Positions 8,281-17,400 of a stretch of 64,000 bases of DNA are shown here, in pieces. The stretch is from Georgenia_B sunbinii (lineage in GTDB: Bacteria > Actinomycetota > Actinomycetes > Actinomycetales > Actinomycetaceae). The notes beneath the pieces are model-generated. The model did no database searches. It was not told the DNA's origin and saw only the letters and a list, made by a program, of their open reading frames with translations. The stretch lies in the NCBI RefSeq assembly GCF_036421855.1, contig NZ_JAZGOK010000001.1; one strand, 5' to 3'. Both the position numbers and the translations under genes were made by a program. Within the stretch, counting starts at the first letter, position 1. Each line of letters starts with the position of its first letter.

Positions 8281-9449
8281 CCATTTCCCCCGTGATCGGC
8301 ATCGACGACCTCGCTTTCGCGACCGGCACCTACCGCATCGACCTCGCCAGCATCGCCGCCAGGCTGGGGTCGGACCCCGCCAAGTACCACCGCGGCCTCG
8401 GGCAGACCGAGATGAGCGTCGTCGCGGAGGACGAGGACATCGTCACGCTTGGTGCCGCCGCGGCACTGCCGGTGGTGGAGCGGGCGGGACGCGACGGCAT
8501 CCGCACCCTGCTGTTCGCCACCGAGACGGGGATCGACCAGTCGAAGGCGGCCGGGGTGTACGCCCACCGGTTGCTCGGGCTCAACCCGAACGTGCGGGTC
8601 GTCGAGCTCAAGCAGGCCTGCTACTCGGCGACGGCCGCGATGCAGTTCGCCACCGCCCTCGTCGCACGCAACCCGGCCGAGAAGGTGCTGGTCATCGCCA
8701 GCGACATCGCCCGCTACGACCTCGGCTCGACCGCCGAGCCGACGCAGGGCGCCGGCGCGGTGGCGTTCACCGTCACCGCCGACCCTGCCCTCCTCGAGCT
8801 GGAGCCCGCCGCCGGCCTCTTCACCGAGGACATCATGGACTTCTGGCGGCCGAACCACCGGGTGACCGCCATCGTCGACGGCCAGAGCTCGATCACCGCC
8901 TACCTCGACGCCGTCGCCGGCGCCTTCGCGGACTACCGCGCCCACGGCGGCGCCGAGTTCTCCGCGATCGACTACTTCTGCTACCACCAGCCCTTCACCC
9001 GGATGGCGCTCAAGGCCCACCGCCACCTCGCGCAGCGTGCCGGCTCCGACCTCGGCGCCGCGGCCCTGGCCGCGCAGATCGACCCGACGACGGGCTACAA
9101 CCGCCGCATCGGCAACAGCTACACCGCCTCGGTGTACCTCGCGCTGCTCTCCCTGCTCGACAGCGACGCCGACCTCACCGGTGAGCGCGTGGCGATCGCC
9201 AGCTACGGCTCGGGCGCCGTCGCGGAGTTCCTCACCGGGCGCGTGGTGGCGGGCTACCAGGACGGGCTGCGCCGGGCGGCGAACGAGCAGATCCTCGCCG
9301 ACCGCATCCCGGTCGACGACGAGGACTACCTGGTGCGCCAGCGCCGGCAGTCCGACCCGTCGAGCCACGTCAACCGCCGGGAGACGACCGGGCCGTTCCG
9401 GTTCGCCGGCGTCGAGGGCGACCAACGGCGCTACGAGCCGACCGCCTGA
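8277..9449 (+). CDS. mvaS: Hydroxymethylglutaryl-CoA synthase
   Basis: Condenses acetyl-CoA and acetoacetyl-CoA to HMG-CoA. A 390-residue thiolase-fold protein with catalytic Cys in VVELKQACYSATAAM, the catalytic His in FCYHQPFTRMALKAH and GNSYTASVYLAL near the C-terminus. GTG 8277 overlaps the reductase stop and gives the canonical N-terminus TISPVIGIDDLAFATG. It is the last gene of the operon, and its 3' end overlaps the convergent TetR gene by 19 bases. No acetoacetyl-CoA thiolase is present in the window, so that step must be encoded elsewhere. Confidence 0.96.
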   Translation: MTISPVIGIDDLAFATGTYRIDLASIAARLGSDPAKYHRGLGQTEMSVVAEDEDIVTLGAAAALPVVERAGRDGIRTLLFATETGIDQSKAAGVYAHRLLGLNPNVRVVELKQACYSATAAMQFATALVARNPAEKVLVIASDIARYDLGSTAEPTQGAGAVAFTVTADPALLELEPAAGLFTEDIMDFWRPNHRVTAIVDGQSSITAYLDAVAGAFADYRAHGGAEFSAIDYFCYHQPFTRMALKAHRHLAQRAGSDLGAAALAAQIDPTTGYNRRIGNSYTASVYLALLSLLDSDADLTGERVAIASYGSGAVAEFLTGRVVAGYQDGLRRAANEQILADRIPVDDEDYLVRQRRQSDPSSHVNRRETTGPFRFAGVEGDQRRYEPTA

Positions 9450-10204
9450 TCACCGGCCACGTAGGCCGCGACGCCGTCGAGGATCCGTTCGATGGGGAAG
9501 CTCGCGTAGTAGGCGTCCGCATCCTCGTCGGCGACGCCGGGCGGCATCGAGAAGAGCTCGCCGGCGGCGGCCATCGCGTGGAGCAGCGGGAACCGCCCGT
9601 CGGCGGTGAGCCGGAGCATCGCCCGCTCGTACAGCGGCCCCTCGTCCTCGGCGCCGATGCCGCGCTCGGCGTAGGCGCGGCGCATGTTGACCGTCGTGGT
9701 GGCCTCGCTGCGGGCGTGGCCGGCGAGCAGCGTGAGCAGGGCGATCTTCTCCATCCCGCTGAGCGGCAGCTCGGCCATCAGTGACATCGCCGCCTCCATC
9801 CAGGCCAGCGAGTTCGGCATCAGCGGCGGGCCGGTGACCGGGATGTCGAGCACCCACGGCCGGTCGATCGCGGCCGCGGCCTGCGCCTCGGTCCACCGGC
9901 GTAGGCCCGTGCGCCAGTCGGTCGTGGCGGCGAGGTCGGCGGGCGGCCGTGGCAGTCCGGCGTCCTGCATGTGGGCGAGCAGCTCGTCCTTGCTGCCCAC
10001 GTGGCGGTAGAGCGACATCGTGGTGTAGCCCAGACGGGCCGCCACCCGGGCCATCGAGACCGCCGCCAGCCCGTCCTCGTCGGCGAGCGCCATCGCGGCG
10101 TCGACGATGCGGTTGAGACTGAGCGCCGGCTTGCCGCCGCGGCGCCGCTGCTGCGCGATGCCGTGAGCCGCCCGCACCTCGGGCAGCAGCAGATCGTCGT
10201 CCAT
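9431..10204 (-). CDS. TetR-family transcriptional repressor
   Basis: A 257-residue regulator. The N-terminal HTH is LNRIVDAAMALADEDGL, then MARVAARLGYTTMSLYRHVGSKDELL (about residues 30-75), followed by an all-helical ligand domain of the TetR_C type seen in drug-efflux regulators. ATG 10204 follows GAGGAG by 4 bases. It is divergent from an ABC exporter pair 74 bases away, so it most likely represses that exporter and itself through the GTACAC...GTGTAC repeat between them. The ligand is unknown. Confidence 0.92.
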   Translation of the reverse strand: MDDDLLLPEVRAAHGIAQQRRRGGKPALSLNRIVDAAMALADEDGLAAVSMARVAARLGYTTMSLYRHVGSKDELLAHMQDAGLPRPPADLAATTDWRTGLRRWTEAQAAAAIDRPWVLDIPVTGPPLMPNSLAWMEAAMSLMAELPLSGMEKIALLTLLAGHARSEATTTVNMRRAYAERGIGAEDEGPLYERAMLRLTADGRFPLLHAMAAAGELFSMPPGVADEDADAYYASFPIERILDGVAAYVAGDQAVGS

Positions 10205-10244
10205 CCCACTCCTCGTCTCGACCGGCCAGCAGCATATCCCTTGC

Positions 10245-10268
10245 GTACACCCCACACTGTGTGTGTAC
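10245..10268. promoter_or_regulatory. Probable TetR operator
   Basis: Inverted repeat GTACAC (10245-10250) and GTGTAC (10263-10268) with a 12-base spacer, in the 74-base gap between the divergent TetR and ABC genes. A further CGTACAC lies at 10289-10295, inside the ABC gene start. The location and symmetry fit a TetR-type operator covering both promoters. Confidence 0.5.
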
Positions 10269-10278
10269 CGTACAGGCT

Positions 10279-11190
10279 ATGTCTACTACGTACACAGCCA
10301 CCGGTCCTCCTGCCATCGAGATCAGCGACCTCCGCAAGGCCTACGGCACCACCCAGGTGCTCGACGGCATCAGCCTCACCGTGCCCCGGGGCAGCGTCTT
10401 CGCGCTGCTCGGGCCCAACGGCGCCGGAAAGACGACGACGATCAACATCCTTTCCACCCTCGCCAGGCCCGACGCCGGGCGGGTTATCGTCGCGGGGCAC
10501 GACGTCGTCCGCTCGCCGCGCGCCGTCCACCACGCCATCTCCCTCACCGGGCAGTTCGCCGCGGTCGACGACCTGCTCACCGGCCGGGAGAACCTGCGGA
10601 TGATGGCCCAGCTCAACCACCTGCCCCGCCGCACCGTCGCCGGTCGGGTCACCGAGCTGCTCGAGCAGCTCGACATCGCCGACGCTGCCGACCGCCTGGT
10701 GCGGACCTACTCCGGCGGGATGCGCCGGCGCCTCGACATCGCCATCAGCCTGCTTGCCCGGCCCCAGGTGCTCTTCCTCGACGAGCCCACCACCGGCCTG
10801 GACCCGCGCAGCCGGCAGGGCGTGTGGCGCCAGGTGCGCGAGCTCACCGCCGACGGCGTCACCGTCGTCCTCACCACCCAGTACCTCGAGGAGGCCGACT
10901 CGCTGGCCGACACCATCGCGGTCCTGCACCACGGCCGGATCGTCGCCGAGGGCAGCGCCGCCGAGCTCAAGCGACGGGTGGGTGCCGACGTCGTCGAGGT
11001 CGGCTACGCCAACGGCACCCGGGAGGCGATCCCCACCGACGGGTCGGTCGCGGACCTGCGGCGGATCCTCGCCGACGTCGACGACGACGGCCGCGTCGTC
11101 GACCGGATCGGGCTGCGCGAGCCCAGTCTCGACGACGTCTTCCTGCTCCTCACCCGCGCCCCTGAGACCCGGGAAGGAGTCCGGCCATGA
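10279..11190 (+). CDS. ABC transporter ATP-binding protein, drug-exporter (DrrA) type
   Basis: A 303-residue nucleotide-binding subunit with Walker A GPNGAGKTTT, signature YSGGMRRRLDIA, Walker B VLFLDEPTTGLD and a switch position occupied by Gln (LTTQYLEEAD) as in DrrA-like exporters. The C-terminal ~75 residues are the DrrA-type extension. ATG 10279 has no clear Shine-Dalgarno sequence, and a leaderless transcript is possible. It is coupled by ATGA to the permease gene. Substrate unknown; probably an exported drug or lipid. Confidence 0.93.
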   Translation: MSTTYTATGPPAIEISDLRKAYGTTQVLDGISLTVPRGSVFALLGPNGAGKTTTINILSTLARPDAGRVIVAGHDVVRSPRAVHHAISLTGQFAAVDDLLTGRENLRMMAQLNHLPRRTVAGRVTELLEQLDIADAADRLVRTYSGGMRRRLDIAISLLARPQVLFLDEPTTGLDPRSRQGVWRQVRELTADGVTVVLTTQYLEEADSLADTIAVLHHGRIVAEGSAAELKRRVGADVVEVGYANGTREAIPTDGSVADLRRILADVDDDGRVVDRIGLREPSLDDVFLLLTRAPETREGVRP

Positions 11191-11969
11191 CCACGCTCAC
11201 CAGCCACCGCACCGCACCGCTCGCCGACACTCTCGTGATGATCCGGCGCAGCCTGCGCCATGCCGTCCGCGAGCCCGAGGTGATCCTGCTCGGCGTCGCA
11301 CTGCCGGTCGGCATCATGCTGCTGATCACGATCGTCTTCGGCGGCGCGCTCGACACCGGCGGCGGGGCGTACGTCGACTACGTGGTGCCCGGCGTGCTGC
11401 TGCTCGTCGGCGGCTACGGCGCCGCGCAGACCGCGATCAGCGTGACCAAGGACGTGACCGAGGGGATCGTGGCACGCTTCCGCACCATGCCGATGACGCC
11501 GTCGGCGGTACTCACCGGGCACGTCGTGGCCAGCGTGCTGCGCAACCTGGTGTCGCTCGCGCTGTCCCTGGCGACGGCGCTGGCCATCGGGTTCCGGCCG
11601 ACCGCCGGCCTCGCGGAGTGGCTCGGCGCCACCGGCGTCATCGCGCTGTACATGCTGGCCGTCTCGTGGCTGTCGGCCGCCGCCGGGCTTGTGGTCAAGA
11701 CGGTCGAGGGCGCCTCGGCGGTGAGCTTCGCGCTGCTCTTCCTGCCCTACCTGTCCAGCGCCTTCGTCCCGGTGAGCACGCTGCCCAGCTGGCTGCACGG
11801 ATTCGCCGAGCACACGCCGTTCACGCCGATCATCGAGACGGTCCGCGCGCTGCTCTTCGGTCAGCCGACCGCGGGGCACCTGGGCCCGGCGCTGGCATGG
11901 CTCACCGGCCTGCTCGCCGTCGGCATCGTTGGCTCCGCGGTGATGTGGCGCCGGTCCGCGCGCGGCTGA
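11187..11969 (+). CDS. ABC-2 type permease
   Basis: A 260-residue membrane subunit with about six hydrophobic segments, first at residues ~32-52 (VILLGVALPVGIMLLITIVF) and last near the C-terminus. It carries the ABC-2 motif around ARFRTMPMTPSAVLTGHVV. It forms an exporter with the upstream ATPase, overlapping it by 4 bases, and should be controlled by the divergent TetR protein. It ends in a palindrome shared with the convergent nagB stop. Confidence 0.92.
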   Translation: MTTLTSHRTAPLADTLVMIRRSLRHAVREPEVILLGVALPVGIMLLITIVFGGALDTGGGAYVDYVVPGVLLLVGGYGAAQTAISVTKDVTEGIVARFRTMPMTPSAVLTGHVVASVLRNLVSLALSLATALAIGFRPTAGLAEWLGATGVIALYMLAVSWLSAAAGLVVKTVEGASAVSFALLFLPYLSSAFVPVSTLPSWLHGFAEHTPFTPIIETVRALLFGQPTAGHLGPALAWLTGLLAVGIVGSAVMWRRSARG

Positions 11970-11975
11970 CCGCGG

Positions 11976-12758
11976 TCAGATGTGCGGCCAGCCCGGCCGG
12001 GCGATCGTGCTGCGGTAGAAGTCGGCGTGCACGAGGCGGCTGGCGGCCGGCTCGTCGACCAGCACGGTGGCGTGCCGGTGGTGCTGCAGGATGGTCGCCG
12101 GCCACATCGCACTGACCGATCCCTCGACGAGCTGCGCGACGGCCTCGGCCTTGCCCTCACCGAAGGCCACGAGCACGACGTGCTCGGCGTCCATGATGGT
12201 GCCCAGACCCTGGGTGACGGCGTGCTCGGGGACGGCGTCGATGTCGCCGGCGAAGAACCGGGCGTTGTCCTCGCGGGTCTGCTGGTGCAGCCGCTTGACG
12301 CGGGTGCGCGACGCCAGCGAGGACGCCGGCTCGTTGAAGGCGATGTGCCCGTCGGTGCCGATCCCCAGGATCTGCAGGTCCACCCCGCCAGACTCGGCGA
12401 TGTCCCGCTCGAAGTCGGCGCACTCGGCCGGCAGGTCGGCGGCGGTGCCGTCGGGGCCGCGCACGGCCGACGGTGCGAAGTTGACGCGGTCGGTGAACTC
12501 GCGCTTGATGACGTTGTGGTAGGCCTCGGGGTGGTCCGCCGGCAGGCCGACGTACTCGTCGAGCGTGAAGCCCTTCGCTCGCGCGAAGGAGAGGCTGCCG
12601 GCCTCGTAGCGGCGGATGAGCTCGGCGTACACCGCCAGCGGGCTCGACCCGGTGGCCAGGCCGAGCACGGCGTCGGGCTTGCGCGAGAGCAGCCGCTGCA
12701 CCGCGTCCGCGACGATGGCTCCGACGTCCTCGGGACGGGATCTGATGATGACCTTCAC
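11976..12758 (-). CDS. nagB: Glucosamine-6-phosphate deaminase
   Basis: Converts glucosamine 6-phosphate to fructose 6-phosphate and ammonia, the last step of amino-sugar catabolism. At 260 residues it has the usual length. Active-site groups are seen in LGLATGSSPLAVY, FTLDEYVGL (Asp-72 in E. coli numbering) and GIGTDGHIAFNEP (Asp-141, His-143, Glu-148). It starts at GTG 12758 after AAGGAG. It lies 86 bases downstream of hup, beyond a strong terminator, so its own promoter must be in the short gap, which also holds a 12-bp palindrome at 12777-12788. No nagA or PTS gene is adjacent. Confidence 0.96.
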   Translation of the reverse strand: MKVIIRSRPEDVGAIVADAVQRLLSRKPDAVLGLATGSSPLAVYAELIRRYEAGSLSFARAKGFTLDEYVGLPADHPEAYHNVIKREFTDRVNFAPSAVRGPDGTAADLPAECADFERDIAESGGVDLQILGIGTDGHIAFNEPASSLASRTRVKRLHQQTREDNARFFAGDIDAVPEHAVTQGLGTIMDAEHVVLVAFGEGKAEAVAQLVEGSVSAMWPATILQHHRHATVLVDEPAASRLVHADFYRSTIARPGWPHI

Positions 12759-12776
12759 GGGACTCCTTGCGCCGAA

Positions 12777-12788
12777 CTGCTCGAGCAG
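12777..12788. promoter_or_regulatory. 12-bp palindrome before nagB
   Basis: Perfect palindrome CTGCTCGAGCAG, 19 bases upstream of the nagB GTG, between the hup terminator and the nagB ribosome binding site. A possible operator; function inferred only from position. Confidence 0.3.
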
Positions 12789-12790
12789 AA

Positions 12791-12827
12791 CGAGGCGGGC
12801 AGGACGGCTAGCACCCTGCCCGCCTCG
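12791..12827 (-). terminator. Intrinsic terminator of hup
   Basis: Perfect 13-bp stem, CGAGGCGGGCAGG with CCTGCCCGCCTCG, loop of 11 bases, 17 bases past the hup stop. On the minus strand it is followed directly by TTCT. It separates hup from nagB. Confidence 0.85.
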
Positions 12828-12844
12828 CTGATGCGATCATCACA

Positions 12845-13129
12845 TCACTTGTTGGAGACGGCCTTCTTCAGGGCCGAACCAGCGGAGATCTTCACGCCGA
12901 AGCCGGCGGGAATCTGGATCTCCTCGCCGGTGCGGGGGTTGCGGCCAGTGCGCGCGGCGCGCTCGACGCGCTCCACGGACAGCAGACCGGTGATCTTGAC
13001 GGCCTCACCCTTGCCGACAGAGTCGACAAGGACGTCCTGCAGGGCCGACAGAGCAGCATCGGCCTGGGACTTGGTGAGCGAGGAGCGCTCGGCCACGGCG
13101 GCGACGAGCTCGGTGCGGTTGACGGACAT
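12845..13129 (-). CDS. hup: HU-family DNA-binding protein
   Basis: A 94-residue histone-like nucleoid protein that bends and compacts DNA as a dimer. It shows the HU fold order: helices SVNRTELVAAVAERSSLTKS, then VKITGLLSVERVERAARTGR, and the arm motif GRNPRTGEEIQIPA. No Lys/Ala-rich mycobacterial-type tail is present, so it is the short form. ATG 13129 follows GAGAGG at good spacing; an upstream in-frame start at 13159 lacks a site. A strong terminator follows. The upstream 190 bases to the divergent pirin gene hold its promoter, which I cannot place firmly. Confidence 0.96.
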   Translation of the reverse strand: MSVNRTELVAAVAERSSLTKSQADAALSALQDVLVDSVGKGEAVKITGLLSVERVERAARTGRNPRTGEEIQIPAGFGVKISAGSALKKAVSNK

Positions 13130-13323
13130 GTAATCCCTCTCATCGGTCGGCGTACGCACCCAATCGAGTGCGACTGCGCCGACACTACGACTTCCGACCC
13201 TCGATTGTCGCGTGCACTCGCCGCTTTTTCGGTGTGTCTGCGCGGATTCCTCTTCTCAGTCTCCCCACCAGTCACATCCGTCACAGATCTGGCGGCGTTT
13301 GCGGTCTCGGGGATACTCGAGGC

Positions 13324-14346
13324 ATGACGAACCTGGAGCCGCGTCCGGTCGCGCAGGAGTGCGTCGCGGGTGGTGCCGCGCCCGATGGCCCGCTGGAGCA
13401 CATCGAGCCGCGCGACGTCCCCCTCGGTGGTCCGCGAGCGATGACGGTGCGGCGCACGCTGCCCACCCGCGAGCGCTCGCTCATCGGCCCGTTCTGCTTC
13501 CTCGACCACTACGGGCCCGACGACGTCGCCGCCACCGGCGGGATGGACGTCGCCCCGCACCCGCACACCGGGCTGCAGACGGTCACCTGGCTGTTCGAGG
13601 GCGAGGTCCTGCACCAGGACGCCCTCGGCGCGGTGCAGCCGATCCGGCCCGGGCAGCTCAACCTCATGACCGCCGGCCACGGCATCTCCCACTCCGAGGA
13701 GTCCATCACCTCTCCCGTGCTCCACGGCGTCCAGCTGTGGACGGCGCTGCCGGACACCGGTCGCCACGGCGACGCCGCGTTCGAGCACGTCGCCGAGGTG
13801 CCGGTGGTCGAGCGCGACGGCATGCGGCTGCAGGTGTTCATGGGCAGCCTCGACGGCGTGAGCTCACCGGCACGGGCCTACTCCCCGCTCGTGGCCGCCC
13901 AGGTCGACCTCGAGCCCGGCGCGGAGGTGACCGTGCCGCTCGACCCAGCCTTCGAGCACGGCATCCTGCTCGACGCCGGCACGCTCACCGTCGACGGTGA
14001 GGACCTGCGCACCGCCTGGCTCAGCTACCTCTCCCCCGGGCGCACCGGCACCACGCTGCGCGCCGGGACCGACGGCCCGGTGCGGGCCGTGCTGTTCGGC
14101 GGGGCGCCGTTCGAGGAGCACATCCTCATGTGGTGGAACTTCGTCGGCCGCGGCCACGAGGAGGTGGTCACCGCCCGCGCGCAGTGGCAGGCCGTCGTCG
14201 CCCACCTCACCGCGGCCCCCGGCACCGAGCCCGACGACGAGACCCGGGCCGCGCTGCTGCGCTTCGGCCGGGTCGACGGCTACGCCGGCGGACCGCTGCC
14301 CGCCCCGGAGCTGCCCAACGTCACGCTCCGGCCGCGGCGGCGCTGA
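13324..14346 (+). CDS. Pirin family protein
   Basis: A 340-residue bicupin of the pirin family. The N-terminal cupin carries the metal-binding motif APHPHTGLQTVTWLFEGEV and a downstream AGHGISHSE; the second cupin is around EHGILLDAGTLTVDGE. Some pirins are quercetin dioxygenases and others regulators, so the role is open. ATG 13324 is used; GATACT at 13312-13317 lies 6 bases upstream and could give a leaderless mRNA, with a poor -35. It is divergent from hup and followed by a strong bidirectional terminator. Confidence 0.92.
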   Translation: MTNLEPRPVAQECVAGGAAPDGPLEHIEPRDVPLGGPRAMTVRRTLPTRERSLIGPFCFLDHYGPDDVAATGGMDVAPHPHTGLQTVTWLFEGEVLHQDALGAVQPIRPGQLNLMTAGHGISHSEESITSPVLHGVQLWTALPDTGRHGDAAFEHVAEVPVVERDGMRLQVFMGSLDGVSSPARAYSPLVAAQVDLEPGAEVTVPLDPAFEHGILLDAGTLTVDGEDLRTAWLSYLSPGRTGTTLRAGTDGPVRAVLFGGAPFEEHILMWWNFVGRGHEEVVTARAQWQAVVAHLTAAPGTEPDDETRAALLRFGRVDGYAGGPLPAPELPNVTLRPRRR

Positions 14347-14365
14347 CCGGTCCCGGTGGGACGAC

Positions 14366-14410
14366 GAGGGCCCCGGTCCCGCACCTGTCTGGGTGCGGAC
14401 CGGGGCCCTC
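14366..14410. terminator. Bidirectional terminator between pirin and the wall-anchored protein
   Basis: Long inverted repeat: left arm 14366-14385 and right arm 14392-14410 pair over 19 bp with one bulged C and a 6-base loop. It stands between two convergent genes (stops at 14346 and 14420). No T run; stem strength is the evidence. Confidence 0.8.
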
Positions 14411-14419
14411 AGTCGTTGG

Positions 14420-17400
14420 TCAGCGGCCTGCTGCCGCGCGCCGGGTGACCACGAGGACGCCGCCGAGGCCGAGCAGCACCAGCAGCGCGAGCACGATGCC
14501 GGCCAGCTCGGCGCCGGTCACCGGCAGCGAGCCGCTGCCGGAGCCCGAGCCAGACGAGCCGTCCGAGACGCCGGCGCCGGGCCGGTCGTCGTCGGTGCTG
14601 ACGTCGTCGTCGCCGTCGTCCCCGCCTGTCGGCGGGTCCACCGGTACCTCGGTACCGACGAATGTCAGCTGCCGGACCTCGGACTGCACCTGTCCGCCAT
14701 GGGCGTCGGTGGCCTCGGCGTACCAGCCGTGGCTGCCGTCGGTCGGCGTCCAGGCCGCGCTGACCGTCGAGCCGCTCGGCACCGCGGCGGACGCGGCGAT
14801 CTCGTCGTCGGTGAGCACCTCGTCGGTGAGCACCTCCGCCCGGAACGCGTCGCCGTGCAGCTCCTTGACCCGGCTGGTGATCCCGGCGGTCTCGTAGCTG
14901 ATGACGAAGTCCTGGTTCTCCGGCTCGAGCGTGGCGTGCTCGGCGTTGTACTGCTCGAGCGACGGCGAGTAGGTCCGGACCCGGATCTCCTCGTCCTCGT
15001 TGTCGAACTGCAGCAGCCGCAGGAAGCCCTGGCCGCCCTCGGGCAGGCCCTGGTAGTCGAACAGCATCTGCGTCACGGTGCGGTCGTCGACGCCGTCACC
15101 GTCGTCGTCGAAGGAGTCGTAGCGGGTGTAGGCGTCGTGGTAGTGCCCGGACATCACCATCGAGACGTTGGCGTTGGTGGCCACCACCTCGTCCTGGATC
15201 TGCTGCGGGATCGGGCCCATGCCACCGGTGGTGAGCAGGTACTCGTGGACGTTGATGATCCCGACCCGCTCGGGGTACTGCGCGAGGACCTCGTTCATCC
15301 AGGCGATCTCGGCGTCCCCCGGGTCCCAGCCCATCGACACCACGATGAAGTCGATGCCGCCGGCGGAGAACAGGTCGTAGTGGCCGCGGTTGTTCTCGTA
15401 GGAGCCGCCGAACCACGGGTTGGCGGCGAACCGCGCGTCGCCGAAGTACTCGCCGTAGGACGAGTAGTCGTTCGCGAAGTTGCCGACGTCGTGGTTTCCG
15501 GCGAGCACCCCGTAGGGCAGGCCCGCGTCGTCGAGCATCGCGTAGGCGGCGTCGGCGTTCTCCCACTGGTAGGGCTGGTCGTGGTTGTCGACGATGTCGC
15601 CGGTGTGGAACAGGTACTTGAGGTTGACGTCCTCGCGCTGGTCGAGCAGGTACTCGTGGATCGCCAGCTGGTGGTCGTAGAACTCCTCGTTGTAGTACTG
15701 CGTGTCCGACTCCCAGGCGAGCGTGAAGTCGTACTCGTCGCGCGGGGTGTCGTCCGGGTGCGCCGGGTCGACCACCGTGGCGCGGTCGGAGGTGTCCGCA
15801 CCGGCGAAGCCCTCGGAGTGCTGCACGAGGAAGCGGGCGGCGGCGCCGGCGACGTGGTCGGTGACCGGCACGTCCGCGGTCAGCGTGAAGGCGCCGCCGT
15901 CCTCGGTGAGGTGACGGTCGGTCTCCTCCCAGGCCTCGGTGGCGGTGTTCCACACGTGGAGCAGCACCTTGGCCGAGTCGTTGGCCGAGCCCTCCCAGCT
16001 GACGCGGACCGAGGCGCCGTCCCCGGCGGTCTCGGGCACCGCGACGTCGAACAGCTGGTAGGGAAGCGCGTCGCTGCTGGTGACGGTGGCCGTCTCGCCG
16101 TCGGCGTCGGCCAGTGCGGCGAGGTCGGCGTCGCTCAGCGCGGCGCCGTCCCGCTCGGCCGCGAGCGCGTCGCGGGTCTGGCCGGCGGTGGCGGTGACGG
16201 CCGCGTCGGTGGCGTCGTAGGCGTGGGCGGCGCGGAAGGTGACGTCGAGGTCGTCACCGGCGGGGTCGGTCACCTGGGCGGAGAGGTCGACGTGGGTGCC
16301 GGTGACGGTGGCGCCGTCGGCCGGCGTGAGCAGCTCGATCGCTGGATCCTCCTCGGGCGTCGTGAAGGTCTCGGTGACCTCCGCGACGTTGCCCGCGGCG
16401 TCGGTGGCGGTGATCGTCAGCACGTGCTCGCCCGCGGCGAGGTCGGTCGAGGACGTCACGTGCGGCAGCTCGACGGCCATGCCGTCGAGGGTGGCGACGA
16501 CGTCGACGACCTCGGTGGTCGCGTCGGTGATCGTGGCGTCCAGCGTGATCGCGCCCTGGAGCTGCGCGTCGCGCACGGTGTCCGCGGTCAGCTGCGGCTC
16601 GACCACCGGGGCCGTGTTGTCGACGACGACCGCGGCGGTGTCGGTGTCGTCACCGTCGGTGGCGGTGACGGCGACCTCACCGTCGGCCACCTCGGTGGTG
16701 TCCCACGCGTAGCCCTGCGCGACGTAGGCGTCGTCGGGGATGGTGAAGACGGCCGGGTAGTTGTCGTACTGGCCGTCGTTCGAGTCACCCATCCCCAGGT
16801 TGCCGCTGGTGTAGCCGGCCGGCGCCAGGGTGCGGCCGTCGGGCAGGATGAGCCGCGGGTTGCTGATCGTGTAGTCGTCGTTGTTCTCGTCGTCGTCCTC
16901 GCAGGGCCAGGCCTTGGTGCCGGCCGAGACGAACAGCGTGAGGTCCTCACCCTGGGTGACGGCGTCGAGCGGCACCTCGGTGGTGACCGTCTCGACCTCG
17001 GAGTAGGTGCCCTCGTCAAAGATCGTCAGCACGCGCCCGTTGACGCACTGCTCGTTGGTGGTCGCGCCGTCACCGGGCAGCAGGATGCCGTTGCGGAAGT
17101 AGTCGTCGGTCGCGGTGACCTCGACGGCGAACGTCGGGGCCGCCTCCAGCTGCGGCGTCGTCGGGGTGCGGACCTCGCCGTCGATGGTCAGCGAGAGCTC
17201 CGCCGGGTAGGTGGTGCCCGCCGCAGAGACGGTGGTGGTGCCGGCGACCACGTCGCCGTCGGTGACGCTCAACCGGACCGGGCTCGTGTCGACGCCCTCG
17301 ACGTCGACGCGCACCGTGTCGGTGACCACCTGGTTGCTGCCGTCGGAGGCGACGAAGCGGTACTCGAAGTACTGCTTGCCGGTGAGGTCGACGGCGCCGA

